A DNA stretch of 8,388 bases from CAYONQ01 sp964405375. Lineage in GTDB: Bacteria > Planctomycetota > Phycisphaerae > Sedimentisphaerales > Anaerobacaceae. This document shows positions 1-6,118 of this stretch, piece by piece. The stretch covers positions 1-8,388 of the forward strand of contig CAYONQ010000097.1 in assembly GCA_964405375.1 (NCBI GenBank), given 5' to 3'. Every line of letters starts with the position of its first letter. Positions within the stretch are counted from its first letter, which is position 1. The translations under genes and the position numbers were made by a program. The notes under the pieces are model-generated. The model was given only the letters and a program-made list of their open reading frames with translations, made no database searches and was not told the DNA's origin.

Positions 1-883
1 TTTCCAAATCTTTGACAGTTCGCAGCAGATGAGCATAACAATACTGAATCGAGCAGGGCATTTTGTTATAGCCATTATAGCGGTCCACTACCAAAACTCC
101 GGGCACGGGTTTTTCACCGAATACTTCTCTCGCTACAGTCGCAGAACGAGTTTTGCGAACCCTGAAGATACTGATTTTAGGTGTGCAGAACAGCCAGGCA
201 TATCCATTGTTGCCGTCTGTCCGCCAACCTGTCTCATCGGCGTGTTTGACCAGAGAGTCCCGATAAGCCTTTATCAATGCATTCGGAACATCTTTCAACC
301 TTTTCGACAACTGGTGCATTGCATCAACAAGGCTGCTGTAACCGACGCCTGTCTGCTTTTCAATCTGGCCTAATGTGTTGCCGTAAATATAATGCTGAAC
401 CGCCACATACGTCAGCAGTTGGTTTGAATACAAACACTTGGCAAGAACACCTGGCGGCCTGGCACTAATGAGCTTTTTGCATTTGGGGCAACGTTTGCGA
501 TGTAGATGATATACTATCTTTTTCATCTTCACCGGCTGACAGTCTATTACTGTTCTGACTTTGATGCCTTTTGGTTCAAGAGCACTTCCGCAATCCGGGC
601 AAATATTGCCAATAGGAATTTTCTCTACTTTGTCTGCATCTTCTTCGCAAATACTTGCCCTGCCATGACCTTCATGACCCACCTTGCCGCCGCCTCGATT
701 ACGTTGATGTGCTTTTTGGCTGTTCGCCTTGACCGGAATCTTCGCCGATGGTGTAGATGAGCCGAAAAACCCTTCTTTCGCTGAACGTTGCTGATAGCGC
801 AGCTTTGCTTTGAGAGAAACTATTTCATCTTCAAGCTCGTTAATTTTTCGCTGTTTTTTGAGACATCCCTGGCAATAAGTCAT
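1..883 (-). CDS. IS66-family transposase, 5' part (294 codons, runs off the left edge)
   Basis: Reading the minus strand from the ATG at 883 gives 294 uninterrupted codons to the window edge. Residues 10-30 form a short leucine-zipper-like heptad stretch. A basic Gly-rich stretch follows (RGGGKVGHEGHGR, 63-75). A zinc ribbon comes next, with CPDC at 95-98 and CPKC at 132-135. The start of the DDE domain carries HADETGWR (D216) and VVDRYNGY (D267), the first two acidic catalytic positions expected in IS66 transposases, then CYAHLLR (282-288). The third acidic residue must lie beyond the window. IS66 transposases are usually about 450-550 aa, so roughly 60% is present. A ribosome binding site AGAGG (889-893, minus strand) lies 5 nt before the ATG. 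No tnpA/tnpB-like gene lies upstream, which fits the single-gene (ISBst12-type) organisation, although those genes normally precede tnpC and only this flank was searched. There is no frameshift or stop in the visible part, so the copy may be intact. Confidence 0.93.
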   Translation of the reverse strand, partial: MTYCQGCLKKQRKINELEDEIVSLKAKLRYQQRSAKEGFFGSSTPSAKIPVKANSQKAHQRNRGGGKVGHEGHGRASICEEDADKVEKIPIGNICPDCGSALEPKGIKVRTVIDCQPVKMKKIVYHLHRKRCPKCKKLISARPPGVLAKCLYSNQLLTYVAVQHYIYGNTLGQIEKQTGVGYSSLVDAMHQLSKRLKDVPNALIKAYRDSLVKHADETGWRTDGNNGYAWLFCTPKISIFRVRKTRSATVAREVFGEKPVPGVLVVDRYNGYNKMPCSIQYCYAHLLRTVKDLE

Positions 884-1034
884 TGAGACCTCTGTCTGAT
901 TTGTTCAATTTACCTTGTCAAACTGGGGTTTTATCGGAAATTGTCCGTATCAGACTTGAATCTCATAAAAAATAATCAAAAATCAAAATCTACCCACCCA
1001 TAACTGACCGGTTACCTTTTTTTCCCTTTTTTTA
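884..1034. other. Non-coding flank: probable right end of the IS66 element plus host spacer
   Basis: I find no gene here on either strand. The insertion sequence must end somewhere in this stretch, but its terminal repeat cannot be fixed because the other end lies outside the window. Two inverted repeats are visible: GTCTGAT at 894-900 with ATCAGAC at 949-955, and CGGA at 935-938 with TCCG at 944-947. Either could be part of the IS tip. On the minus strand TTGACA (916-921) looks like a -35 box for the transposase, but no convincing -10 lies 16-18 nt from it. Positions 1014-1034 are a T-rich pyrimidine tract directly upstream of the promoter at 1035. It has no GC stem in front, so I do not call it a terminator. 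Confidence 0.4.
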
Positions 1035-1063
1035 TTGACAGAGTACCTGCCCAGTGGTAAATT
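1035..1063 (+). promoter_or_regulatory. Predicted sigma-70-type promoter for the three-gene exported cluster
   Basis: TTGACA (1035-1040) is a perfect -35 box. It is followed by a 17-nt spacer and TAAATT (1058-1063) as -10. A T-rich tract lies immediately upstream. Transcription would begin near 1070, giving a leader of about 120 nt before the ATG at 1192. No second promoter of this quality is visible before the next two genes. Confidence 0.6.
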
Positions 1064-1088
1064 CCAAGCATCTTTTGGGGGAATATTA

Positions 1089-1199
1089 ATGGGGACAACG
1101 GGGATATTCAGAAGCACGCTGCGTTCGCACGAGCGCTTACGGTCTAAAAAAACAGCAAATCTAACCTTAAATCAAGCGGGAGGTCAAAATAATGGTTAA
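1089..1199 (+). CDS. Possible 36-codon upstream ORF overlapping the TPR gene start
   Basis: An ATG at 1089 follows GGGGG (1077-1081) by 7 nt and opens 36 codons of a basic Ser/Arg/Asn-rich peptide with no recognisable domain. Its stop TAA (1197-1199) lies just inside the next gene, whose ATG is at 1192, so the two overlap by 8 nt in different frames. It lies wholly on the predicted leader transcript. It could be a regulatory leader peptide or could serve translational coupling. It could equally be chance, because the downstream gene has its own good ribosome binding site. Low confidence that it is translated. Confidence 0.2.
   Translation: MGTTGIFRSTLRSHERLRSKKTANLTLNQAGGQNNG
1112..1138 (+). 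ncRNA. Predicted hairpin in the 5' leader of the TPR gene
   Basis: The leader folds into an interrupted stem: AAG (1112-1114) with CTT (1136-1138), CGCT (1117-1120) with AGCG (1132-1135), and CG (1122-1123) with CG (1130-1131). Two small bulges interrupt it, and a TTCGCA loop closes it. It lies about 42 nt after the predicted transcription start and 53 nt before the ATG. I do not recognise it as a known riboswitch, and no U-tract follows, so it is not an intrinsic terminator. Confidence 0.3.
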
Positions 1200-3120
1200 G
1201 AAAGCTCTTTTTGCGGTTTTAGCCCTGTTCGTAATGTTAGCTCTATTCGGCCTTGTGTTTTCCCAGGCCACAGGGGAAAGTTCTGCAGATGTATCGGCTC
1301 AGCTTGAAAAGGTAGAGACGTATAAGTGGTATCCGGCACAGGCGGAGGCAATCTATCAAGAAATTACACGGGATTATCCGGGAAGCGATTATGCGCTGAC
1401 GGCACATAAAAATCTTATAATCTCGTACCGCTCGGCTAAAAGAGATGGTGATGCTCAGATGCGTCTCAACGAATTAGGTGCGGATTTTTCCGGCCATCCG
1501 GGTCTGCCGACAGCGCTTTACGACATCGCAAGGATATACGAGCGGTCGAGAAAATACGAGGACGCAAACAGTATCTATCAGCAAATCATTCAGCAATATC
1601 CCGAAAGCTTGTCTGCCGGGAAGGCACAGTTAGCAGGGCCGAGGATAGCTGTTTTGTCCTGTATCGAGCTGAAAGACGAGATTGCCGCTGTTGTGGCGAT
1701 GAGCAGTTTGATTGCAGATTTTAATGACAATCCTGAATTGCCATTGTCCCTTTATGATATAGCAAGGAGGTACGAAAGGGCGAAGAAATACGAAAAAGCG
1801 GCGAGTTTGTATCAGCAGATAATCCAGCAGTATGCTGAAAGTTCCGCAGCCGACAGGGCAGAATTAGCTGTAGAAAGGACGGACATTTATTCACTTATTG
1901 AATCAGAGGAGCCGAACGCCGTTCAGACGGCGATTGACGGCTTAATTGCCGATTACCCCAACCATCAGGATATGTCGGAGGCACTTTACGATATAGCAGG
2001 CAGATACGAAAAGGCAAAGAACTACGAGCAGGCAAAGAGTATCTATCAGCAGGTAATCCAGCGGTATCCCGACAGCTCGCACGCAGCGAGAGCGAAAATA
2101 ATTATTCCGAAGATGGATATATTTTCGCTCATCGAATCATCTAATTACAGCGCGGCAGGCGCGGGGGTCGATAAATTGACTGCGGATTTCGCCGGCCATT
2201 CGCATTTAGCGGCAGCACTTAAGGCAATCGCAAGAAGGTATGAAAAGGCGGAGCAATACGAGGAGACAGAAAGCATCAATCAGCAGATAGCGTATCAGTA
2301 TTCCGCCAGCTTATACGGCGGCAGCGCCGAGATAAAAATACCGACGAACCGGATAGTTCAACTCATCGATGCCGGCCAGGCAGAAGAGGCCCAGACAGCT
2401 ACTGACGGGTTGATTGTCGATTTTAATGACCATCCGGCTTTGCCAGAGGCGCTGGCGCGGATAGCAGGACGGTATTACAGGAAGGCCAGTTTCCTGCTGA
2501 TGGAGAGTAATAACGAGCCAAATGACCAATTTCGAAGCTGCTTACAAAAAGCCGCAGCGATGTACGAGATGCTGACAGAACAATTTCCGGTTACCAGCAG
2601 CACGGCGGAACGGCACCGCCTTGCAGGTGACTGCTATCGCAAGTTAGGCCAGTATGAAAAAGCGATAGAATACTACCAGAAGGTGATTGGCGACTACAGC
2701 GGCTATCAGTTGGCCGGCCACGCCTGGTTCTTCATCGGCAGGTGTTTAGAGGCGTTAAGGGAATCGGGTGCTCTGTCGGAGGAGGAGGCGGAGCTGCAGA
2801 TAGAGCAGGCATACAGGACGATTGTCGAAGAATATCCGAATTACAAGCGATTCGGGTACGCCTGCGAGGAATTAGGGTGGCTGAATTTCGGGAAAGGACA
2901 GTGGGACCGGGCAGCTGAGTATTTTGAGCTTTATCTGAGCAGGTATCCCGACAGCAAAAAAACAGCCCATATACTATACGTGCTGGGCAGGGCTTATGAG
3001 CAAATGGGCCAATTGGACGAGGCGGCGGAGGCATATAGCGAGTTTATAACCACTGCTGACCCGAATGACAGCCGGATAGAGACAGTGCGGGCCTGGCTTG
3101 AAGACCGGCGAACGAATTAA
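1192..3120 (+). CDS. Exported TPR-repeat protein with four 78-residue tandem repeats
   Basis: This 642-aa protein starts at an ATG preceded by GGGAGG (1178-1183), 8 nt upstream. Residues 1-26 are a classical signal peptide: KK, then a long hydrophobic core, with likely cleavage after FSQA. Residues 51-104 resemble a degenerate repeat. Residues 105-182, 183-260, 261-338 and 339-416 are four repeats of exactly 78 residues. Each opens with a TPR-like hairpin (ALYDIARRYEKAKKYE..., ending QQIIQQYPES) and ends with a second helical pair (SLIES...DGLIADF). A fifth half-unit begins at 417. Conventional TPRs of the YbgF/BamD flavour follow at about 473-506, 552-588 and 591-624, with YEKAIEYYQKVI and LDEAAEAYSEF. 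There is no enzyme motif, so a protein-binding scaffold in the periplasm or at the cell surface is inferred. It is the first gene of the cluster behind the 1035 promoter. The substrate or partner is unknown. Confidence 0.9.
   Translation: MVKKALFAVLALFVMLALFGLVFSQATGESSADVSAQLEKVETYKWYPAQAEAIYQEITRDYPGSDYALTAHKNLIISYRSAKRDGDAQMRLNELGADFSGHPGLPTALYDIARIYERSRKYEDANSIYQQIIQQYPESLSAGKAQLAGPRIAVLSCIELKDEIAAVVAMSSLIADFNDNPELPLSLYDIARRYERAKKYEKAASLYQQIIQQYAESSAADRAELAVERTDIYSLIESEEPNAVQTAIDGLIADYPNHQDMSEALYDIAGRYEKAKNYEQAKSIYQQVIQRYPDSSHAARAKIIIPKMDIFSLIESSNYSAAGAGVDKLTADFAGHSHLAAALKAIARRYEKAEQYEETESINQQIAYQYSASLYGGSAEIKIPTNRIVQLIDAGQAEEAQTATDGLIVDFNDHPALPEALARIAGRYYRKASFLLMESNNEPNDQFRSCLQKAAAMYEMLTEQFPVTSSTAERHRLAGDCYRKLGQYEKAIEYYQKVIGDYSGYQLAGHAWFFIGRCLEALRESGALSEEEAELQIEQAYRTIVEEYPNYKRFGYACEELGWLNFGKGQWDRAAEYFELYLSRYPDSKKTAHILYVLGRAYEQMGQLDEAAEAYSEFITTADPNDSRIETVRAWLEDRRTN
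1504..2439 (+). repeat. Four in-frame tandem repeats of 234 bp within the TPR gene
   Basis: The units are 1504-1737, 1738-1971, 1972-2205 and 2206-2439, each 78 codons with no insertion or deletion between them. Shared landmarks are the opening LYDIA or its variant, IYQQIIQQY in the middle, and LIADF near the end. Units 1-3 are clearly alike. Unit 4 is more diverged: it has LKAIA at the start and NQQIAYQY where the others have YQQIIQQY. At the DNA level the copies have drifted, so the duplication is old and the unit length appears to be preserved by selection. Confidence 0.9.
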
Positions 3121-3152
3121 AAATAAACTTGAAAAACAGGGAGAGCGCTGTT

Positions 3153-4040
3153 ATGAAAGGAACGACGAGGGAATATTTAGCGGTTTTGGTGACCTATTCA
3201 TTATTATTTATGAATGCTCATCAACTATTAGGCGGTTGTGATCCACCCTGCGATGATTGTGAGGACTGTGATATTGAAGATTGCGAGTGTGTGTGGGAGG
3301 GCTGTCCTCCGTGCGGGCGGTGTAGGTATTGCGACAGCAACTGCGACTGCCAGTGGAGAGGGAACTGCCGTTACGACCACCAATGTCCCGACTGCTACAC
3401 CTGTCCCACGCCGAGCTGCAATTGCACGTATGATTGCAACCCTAGTACGCAGTTCTGTTGTGACGGCACGTGCTGTAACAACGGGACAACCTGTTGTGAT
3501 GGTGCCTGCTGCGACCCCGACAACTGCATGGAATGTGACGGCCAGGGAAACTGCGTATCAAGATGTGCTGATTGCATGATTTGCGTGGCTGGCGACTGTG
3601 TCGATATTCAATGTGCGATATTAGGTGAATGTGAAGAATGTAATGAAACTACCGGTGTGTGTGACTATATATGTAGTTCTGAGGAATGCTGTCACAATAA
3701 TATCTGCATAGATAAATGTAACCCGAACGGCGGTGCCACCTGCACGTGGACAAACCCACCAGTCCTAGATCCGCTTTGCACCTGGATTCATGATACAAAT
3801 CATGGCTGTCTACACCCGGGTGATAGTTGTAGTTGGGAAGTAATTGAGGGCTCAGGGAAAAACGCTACCTGTGCTGATTGTGCACCGGGTTGTACGACTT
3901 CAACATACTGTGTTAAGCTAAAACCGATAGTATGTGAGGACGTAATCACGTGGTTGCCTCCGTGGAAAGACTGTACTTGTACAGGAACACCAGACTTGTG
4001 GAATCCTGAGGAAGTTGGGACACGTGACGTTTGCCCGTAG
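3153..4040 (+). CDS. Exported cysteine-rich protein (55 Cys in 295 residues)
   Basis: I choose the ATG at 3153 because AGGGAGAG (3138-3145) ends 7 nt before it and the product begins directly with a signal sequence. An in-frame TTG at 3129 would add eight residues and is less likely. Residues 1-28 hold a hydrophobic segment (about 9-20) and end in LLGGC, so C29 could be a lipidated cysteine, though the lipobox is imperfect. From C29 on, about one residue in five is cysteine. The cysteines fall in three kinds of block: three units of C-x2-C-x2-C-x(3,4)-C-x-C-x(3-5)-C (C33-C51, C54-C72, C78-C95), two 12-residue CCDGxCC units (102-120), and three C-x2-C-x(4-6)-C-x(3,4)-C units (C125-C138, C141-C154, C160-C174). 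The C-terminal part (190-295) is less dense and Trp/Pro-rich. It has no redox-enzyme or cytochrome CxxCH motif. It follows the TPR gene by 32 nt. A disulfide-stabilised surface protein or a metal binder are both possible. I cannot name a family. Confidence 0.85.
   Translation: MKGTTREYLAVLVTYSLLFMNAHQLLGGCDPPCDDCEDCDIEDCECVWEGCPPCGRCRYCDSNCDCQWRGNCRYDHQCPDCYTCPTPSCNCTYDCNPSTQFCCDGTCCNNGTTCCDGACCDPDNCMECDGQGNCVSRCADCMICVAGDCVDIQCAILGECEECNETTGVCDYICSSEECCHNNICIDKCNPNGGATCTWTNPPVLDPLCTWIHDTNHGCLHPGDSCSWEVIEGSGKNATCADCAPGCTTSTYCVKLKPIVCEDVITWLPPWKDCTCTGTPDLWNPEEVGTRDVCP
3249..3674 (+). repeat. Three classes of cysteine-spaced tandem repeats in the Cys-rich protein
   Basis: Block A has three units of about 18-19 residues (codons 33-51, 54-72, 78-95). 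They share cysteine spacing rather than sequence, and the first two also share a PPC opening and a Trp before the last Cys. Block B has two 12-residue units reading CCDGTCC and CCDGACC (codons 102-108 and 114-120). Block C has three 14-15-residue units (codons 125-138, 141-154, 160-174). The order A-B-C suggests separate small disulfide-bonded modules strung together. Confidence 0.75.
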
Positions 4041-4086
4041 ATTTAGTTGGATAAATGGAAGTTTTTATAGCATAAGGAAGAAGATT

Positions 4087-4137
4087 ATGTTCGACCATTT
4101 TTTGTGTCAGGAAAAGAAAGGGCTAAACCATGGTTAG
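4087..4137 (+). CDS. Possible 16-codon ORF overlapping the start of the next gene
   Basis: An ATG at 4087 is preceded by AGGAAGAAG, a ribosome-binding-like stretch, and opens 16 codons ending in TAG at 4135-4137. That stop lies inside the following gene, whose ATG is at 4130. The arrangement (downstream ATG followed by GTTA and the upstream stop) is the same as at 1192. It could be a coupling or leader peptide, or coincidence. I see no domain in it. Confidence 0.18.
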   Translation: MFDHFLCQEKKGLNHG

Positions 4138-5236
4138 TAAAGTATTATCAAGTAGTGAGCGACGGAATGTTATATTAAGGATATCTCGTTTGTCCATAAA
4201 ACCGACTTTGCAGACGGTGCTGTTTTGTATTTTCCTTGGTATCTCAGTAATTGCTCAAGCAGAGGAACCCATATCGATTCTGTCTGTAGAAGAGATAAAC
4301 ACTCTGATTCCGGTAATTGAAGCGGCCGAAGAAAGGCCCTTTTTAAACCTGAAAGTTGAGTCGGAGACGTGGGTTGAGACAAAGACAAACTTGTCCGACC
4401 CGTGTGAGCCGTGGCAGCGAACACCGATTTATGTTTCCTGCACCGCCTGGTTCGATGGGAACCCTAAAGGAAAGGCGAGAGTGAATGTGCACAAAGAGGT
4501 TCTCAGATGGCGAGACGGCGCTGCTCCATATGGAGAAAGCAGCTATTCTGTTGGTTTTGACGGCAAGCACGGTAGGGTCATCCATCATACAAGAGGACAC
4601 AGTGGGAAAACATTTCCTTTGAAAGAAGGAAAACTTCTTGCCGATGCTCCTAAACAATTAAGAGATAATTATCTCGCCAGTTGTACAGGACAGGGGTTTT
4701 CATTCCATTTTTTCTTTAGTGACGAAGATAAGGAACAAGGTCGTACATTTTCTCGACTTTTCCGGGCCGCTGCTTCTCCCGCTGCATTGGAAGCTAAGGC
4801 GTTTGAAGTTGCCCTCGAAGAATTTCAGGGAGTCGAGTGCATTAAATTTGGCTCAGGAGAGCGAGAATGGGGGGCACACATCAGCTACTGGCTTGACCCC
4901 AACCGGGGCTTTGCATTGCTCGGGCGTGAATACGTACGCATCCGTGAGGACGGCAGCGAGCGGCTCCTGCGTATTATAAAGGTAAACAAATTGCAAAAGG
5001 TGGCAGAGGGTATATGGTGGCCGATGGAAGCATCTATTGAGTCGGACCCGGATAAACCTGGAGAACCTTGTCAACGGACTGTCTATCGTGCGAGTAATGT
5101 TGTTGCAAATGACCCCAACTTTGATGAAAGTATTTTCACGGTTCCTTTCCCTGATGGTTACCTCATAGACGACAAAGTTGCCGGCATAAAGTACACAATC
5201 AGACAAGAAAATTCCGAGGTGCAGACGGCAAAATAG
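4130..5236 (+). CDS. Secreted protein, possibly LolA/LolB-like fold, function unknown
   Basis: The protein is 368 aa from the ATG at 4130, which has AAAGGG (4117-4122) 7 nt upstream. A hydrophobic core at about 28-40 followed by AQA (42-44) marks a signal peptide with cleavage before E45. The 27-residue n-region is long. An in-frame TTG at 4190 with AAGGA (4177-4181) 8 nt before it would give a more typical 24-residue signal peptide, so the true start may be there. The mature part looks beta-rich: SYSVGFDGKHGRVIHH (about 139-154), then YWLDPNRGFALLGREYVRI, then EGIWWPMEASIES. The end (NFDESIFTVPFPDGYLIDD...) resembles the C-terminal strand pattern of lipoprotein-carrier-like proteins, where a large concave sheet binds a hydrophobic ligand. 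I associate this ending with planctomycete secreted proteins. Four cysteines are spread through the mature chain. No catalytic motif is recognised. It is the last gene of the exported cluster and is convergent with the HAD gene. Confidence 0.8.
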   Translation: MVSKVLSSSERRNVILRISRLSIKPTLQTVLFCIFLGISVIAQAEEPISILSVEEINTLIPVIEAAEERPFLNLKVESETWVETKTNLSDPCEPWQRTPIYVSCTAWFDGNPKGKARVNVHKEVLRWRDGAAPYGESSYSVGFDGKHGRVIHHTRGHSGKTFPLKEGKLLADAPKQLRDNYLASCTGQGFSFHFFFSDEDKEQGRTFSRLFRAAASPAALEAKAFEVALEEFQGVECIKFGSGEREWGAHISYWLDPNRGFALLGREYVRIREDGSERLLRIIKVNKLQKVAEGIWWPMEASIESDPDKPGEPCQRTVYRASNVVANDPNFDESIFTVPFPDGYLIDDKVAGIKYTIRQENSEVQTAK

Positions 5237-5322
5237 CCGGTGATGGCTCATTGTCCAAGCTGACCAGTGTGAGGATTGCGATAGCGCTACAAATCAGAAT
5301 ACCAAAAAATGTTCAAGCTATC

Positions 5323-6006
5323 TCAGAGTTTCTCCAGAAGCTGAGGCAGCTGGCTGATTTTGTGTATTACGTATTGTGCTTCGGCGTCGGGTGCATCGGA
5401 GATTTCGGTGTGTATGCGGGCGGGGCGGATTAGCTGAACCGTCAAAAACCCCAGTTGGTTCGGTGCGATAAAATCCTTTTGCTGGTTGTCGGCGACGTAA
5501 GCTGCGTTTTGCGGCTTTATATTTAGCGTTTCCGTTAGTTTTTCAAAGCCGGCCGGCGACGGTTTCCAGCAATCCCTTCCAAGTTCTTCGGTATAAATTA
5601 TACACTTAAAATATCTTTCGATTCCCAGTATCTCTACCTTTAACTGCTGGGCCGGCAGGAAGCCATCCGTTAATAGCGCCAGCGTGTATCTGCCGTGTAG
5701 CCGGTCGAGAATGTCCCTGCTGTCGTCCGGCAGTGTTATTTTCGGCGTGTGGCTGCGATAGACCTTTACCAGTTCACCTATGAGCTTATCGTCGCAGCCA
5801 ATACCAAGCTCGTCGAGAGCGGTGTTAAACGTCTTTGTGCGGTCGCCGCTGGTGAACTGCTTCCATAGGGAATCGAAGATGTGTTCGGCGGGGGGGAACT
5901 GGGGCAATCGTGCGAGAAAATCAGAGACAGCATCAAAGCCGCTCTTGCAATACTCGATTTCGTCGTAGAGCGTATCGTCTAAATCGAAAACAACTGTTGT
6001 TATCAT
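5323..6006 (-). CDS. HAD-superfamily hydrolase (phosphatase-like)
   Basis: This 227-aa protein starts at the ATG at 6006. A TTG 18 nt upstream (6024) would extend it, but that codon lies within the predicted promoter. All four HAD motifs are visible: motif I DLDDTLYDE with nucleophile D8 and D10, motif II LLTDG (T113), motif III Lys in CWKPSP (K148), and motif IV VADNQQKD (D173 and D178). The helical cap between motifs I and II (about residues 20-95) is typical of subfamily IA enzymes such as YjjG-type nucleotidases and phosphoglycolate-phosphatase relatives. Motif IV reads VADN rather than the common GDN, a mild deviation that keeps the Mg-binding acidic residue. A soluble cytoplasmic phosphomonoesterase is expected, but the substrate cannot be read from sequence. 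It is transcribed towards the exported cluster, with 86 nt between the stops and no clear shared terminator. Confidence 0.92.
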   Translation of the reverse strand: MITTVVFDLDDTLYDEIEYCKSGFDAVSDFLARLPQFPPAEHIFDSLWKQFTSGDRTKTFNTALDELGIGCDDKLIGELVKVYRSHTPKITLPDDSRDILDRLHGRYTLALLTDGFLPAQQLKVEILGIERYFKCIIYTEELGRDCWKPSPAGFEKLTETLNIKPQNAAYVADNQQKDFIAPNQLGFLTVQLIRPARIHTEISDAPDAEAQYVIHKISQLPQLLEKL

Positions 6007-6025
6007 AATCGCTAAACTATACAAT
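5997..6025 (+). promoter_or_regulatory. Candidate promoter for the TolB-like lipoprotein gene
   Basis: TTGTTA (5997-6002), a 17-nt spacer and TACAAT (6020-6025) make a fair sigma-70-type promoter. It would start transcription near 6032, giving a leader of about 87 nt before the ATG at 6119. Its -10 box overlaps the -10 box of the divergent HAD promoter by two bases, so the two may compete for RNA polymerase. Confidence 0.4.
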
Positions 6026-6045
6026 AATCACTAATCAGTAGTCAA
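6016..6045 (-). promoter_or_regulatory. Candidate promoter for the HAD gene, giving a near-leaderless mRNA
   Basis: On the minus strand TTGACT (6045-6040), an 18-nt spacer and TATAGT (6021-6016) form a good promoter. The start of transcription would fall about 6-7 nt downstream, at 6010-6009, only 3-4 nt before the ATG at 6006. No Shine-Dalgarno sequence is present before that ATG, which fits leaderless initiation. Confidence 0.45.
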
Positions 6046-6118
6046 TAGTGCGTAATCCTGACAGGCAGGGAAAAGTGCCTAACCGGATACTCGATGAGCC
6101 GATTTAAGGGGTTAAGCT

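Noticed and set aside
29..760. Plus-strand open frames across the left 760 nt
   Set aside because: They lie opposite the continuous IS66 transposase frame, have no family resemblance, and are antisense shadows.
1014..1034. T-rich tract as a terminator
   Set aside because: No GC-rich stem precedes it, and it abuts a -35 box, so an upstream promoter context is more likely.
1064..1191. Known riboswitch (for example cyclic di-GMP) in the TPR leader
   Set aside because: The conserved core sequences of the riboswitch classes I know are not present. Only a simple bulged hairpin is seen.
1504..2439. CRISPR or satellite array
   Set aside because: The periodicity is in-frame protein repeats of 78 codons, with no short identical repeats and spacers.
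3238..3579. 113-codon frame inside the Cys-rich gene
   Set aside because: It is an Ala/Thr/Arg-rich product of the repetitive TGC/TGT codons read out of frame, with no ribosome binding site.
5237..5322. Shared bidirectional terminator between the third exported gene and the HAD gene
   Set aside because: I looked for a GC stem with T/A tracts in this convergent gap and found none.
6063..6080. AGGCA/TGCCT inverted repeat before the lipoprotein gene
   Set aside because: It is a 5-bp stem with an 8-nt loop and no T-tract, easily expected by chance.
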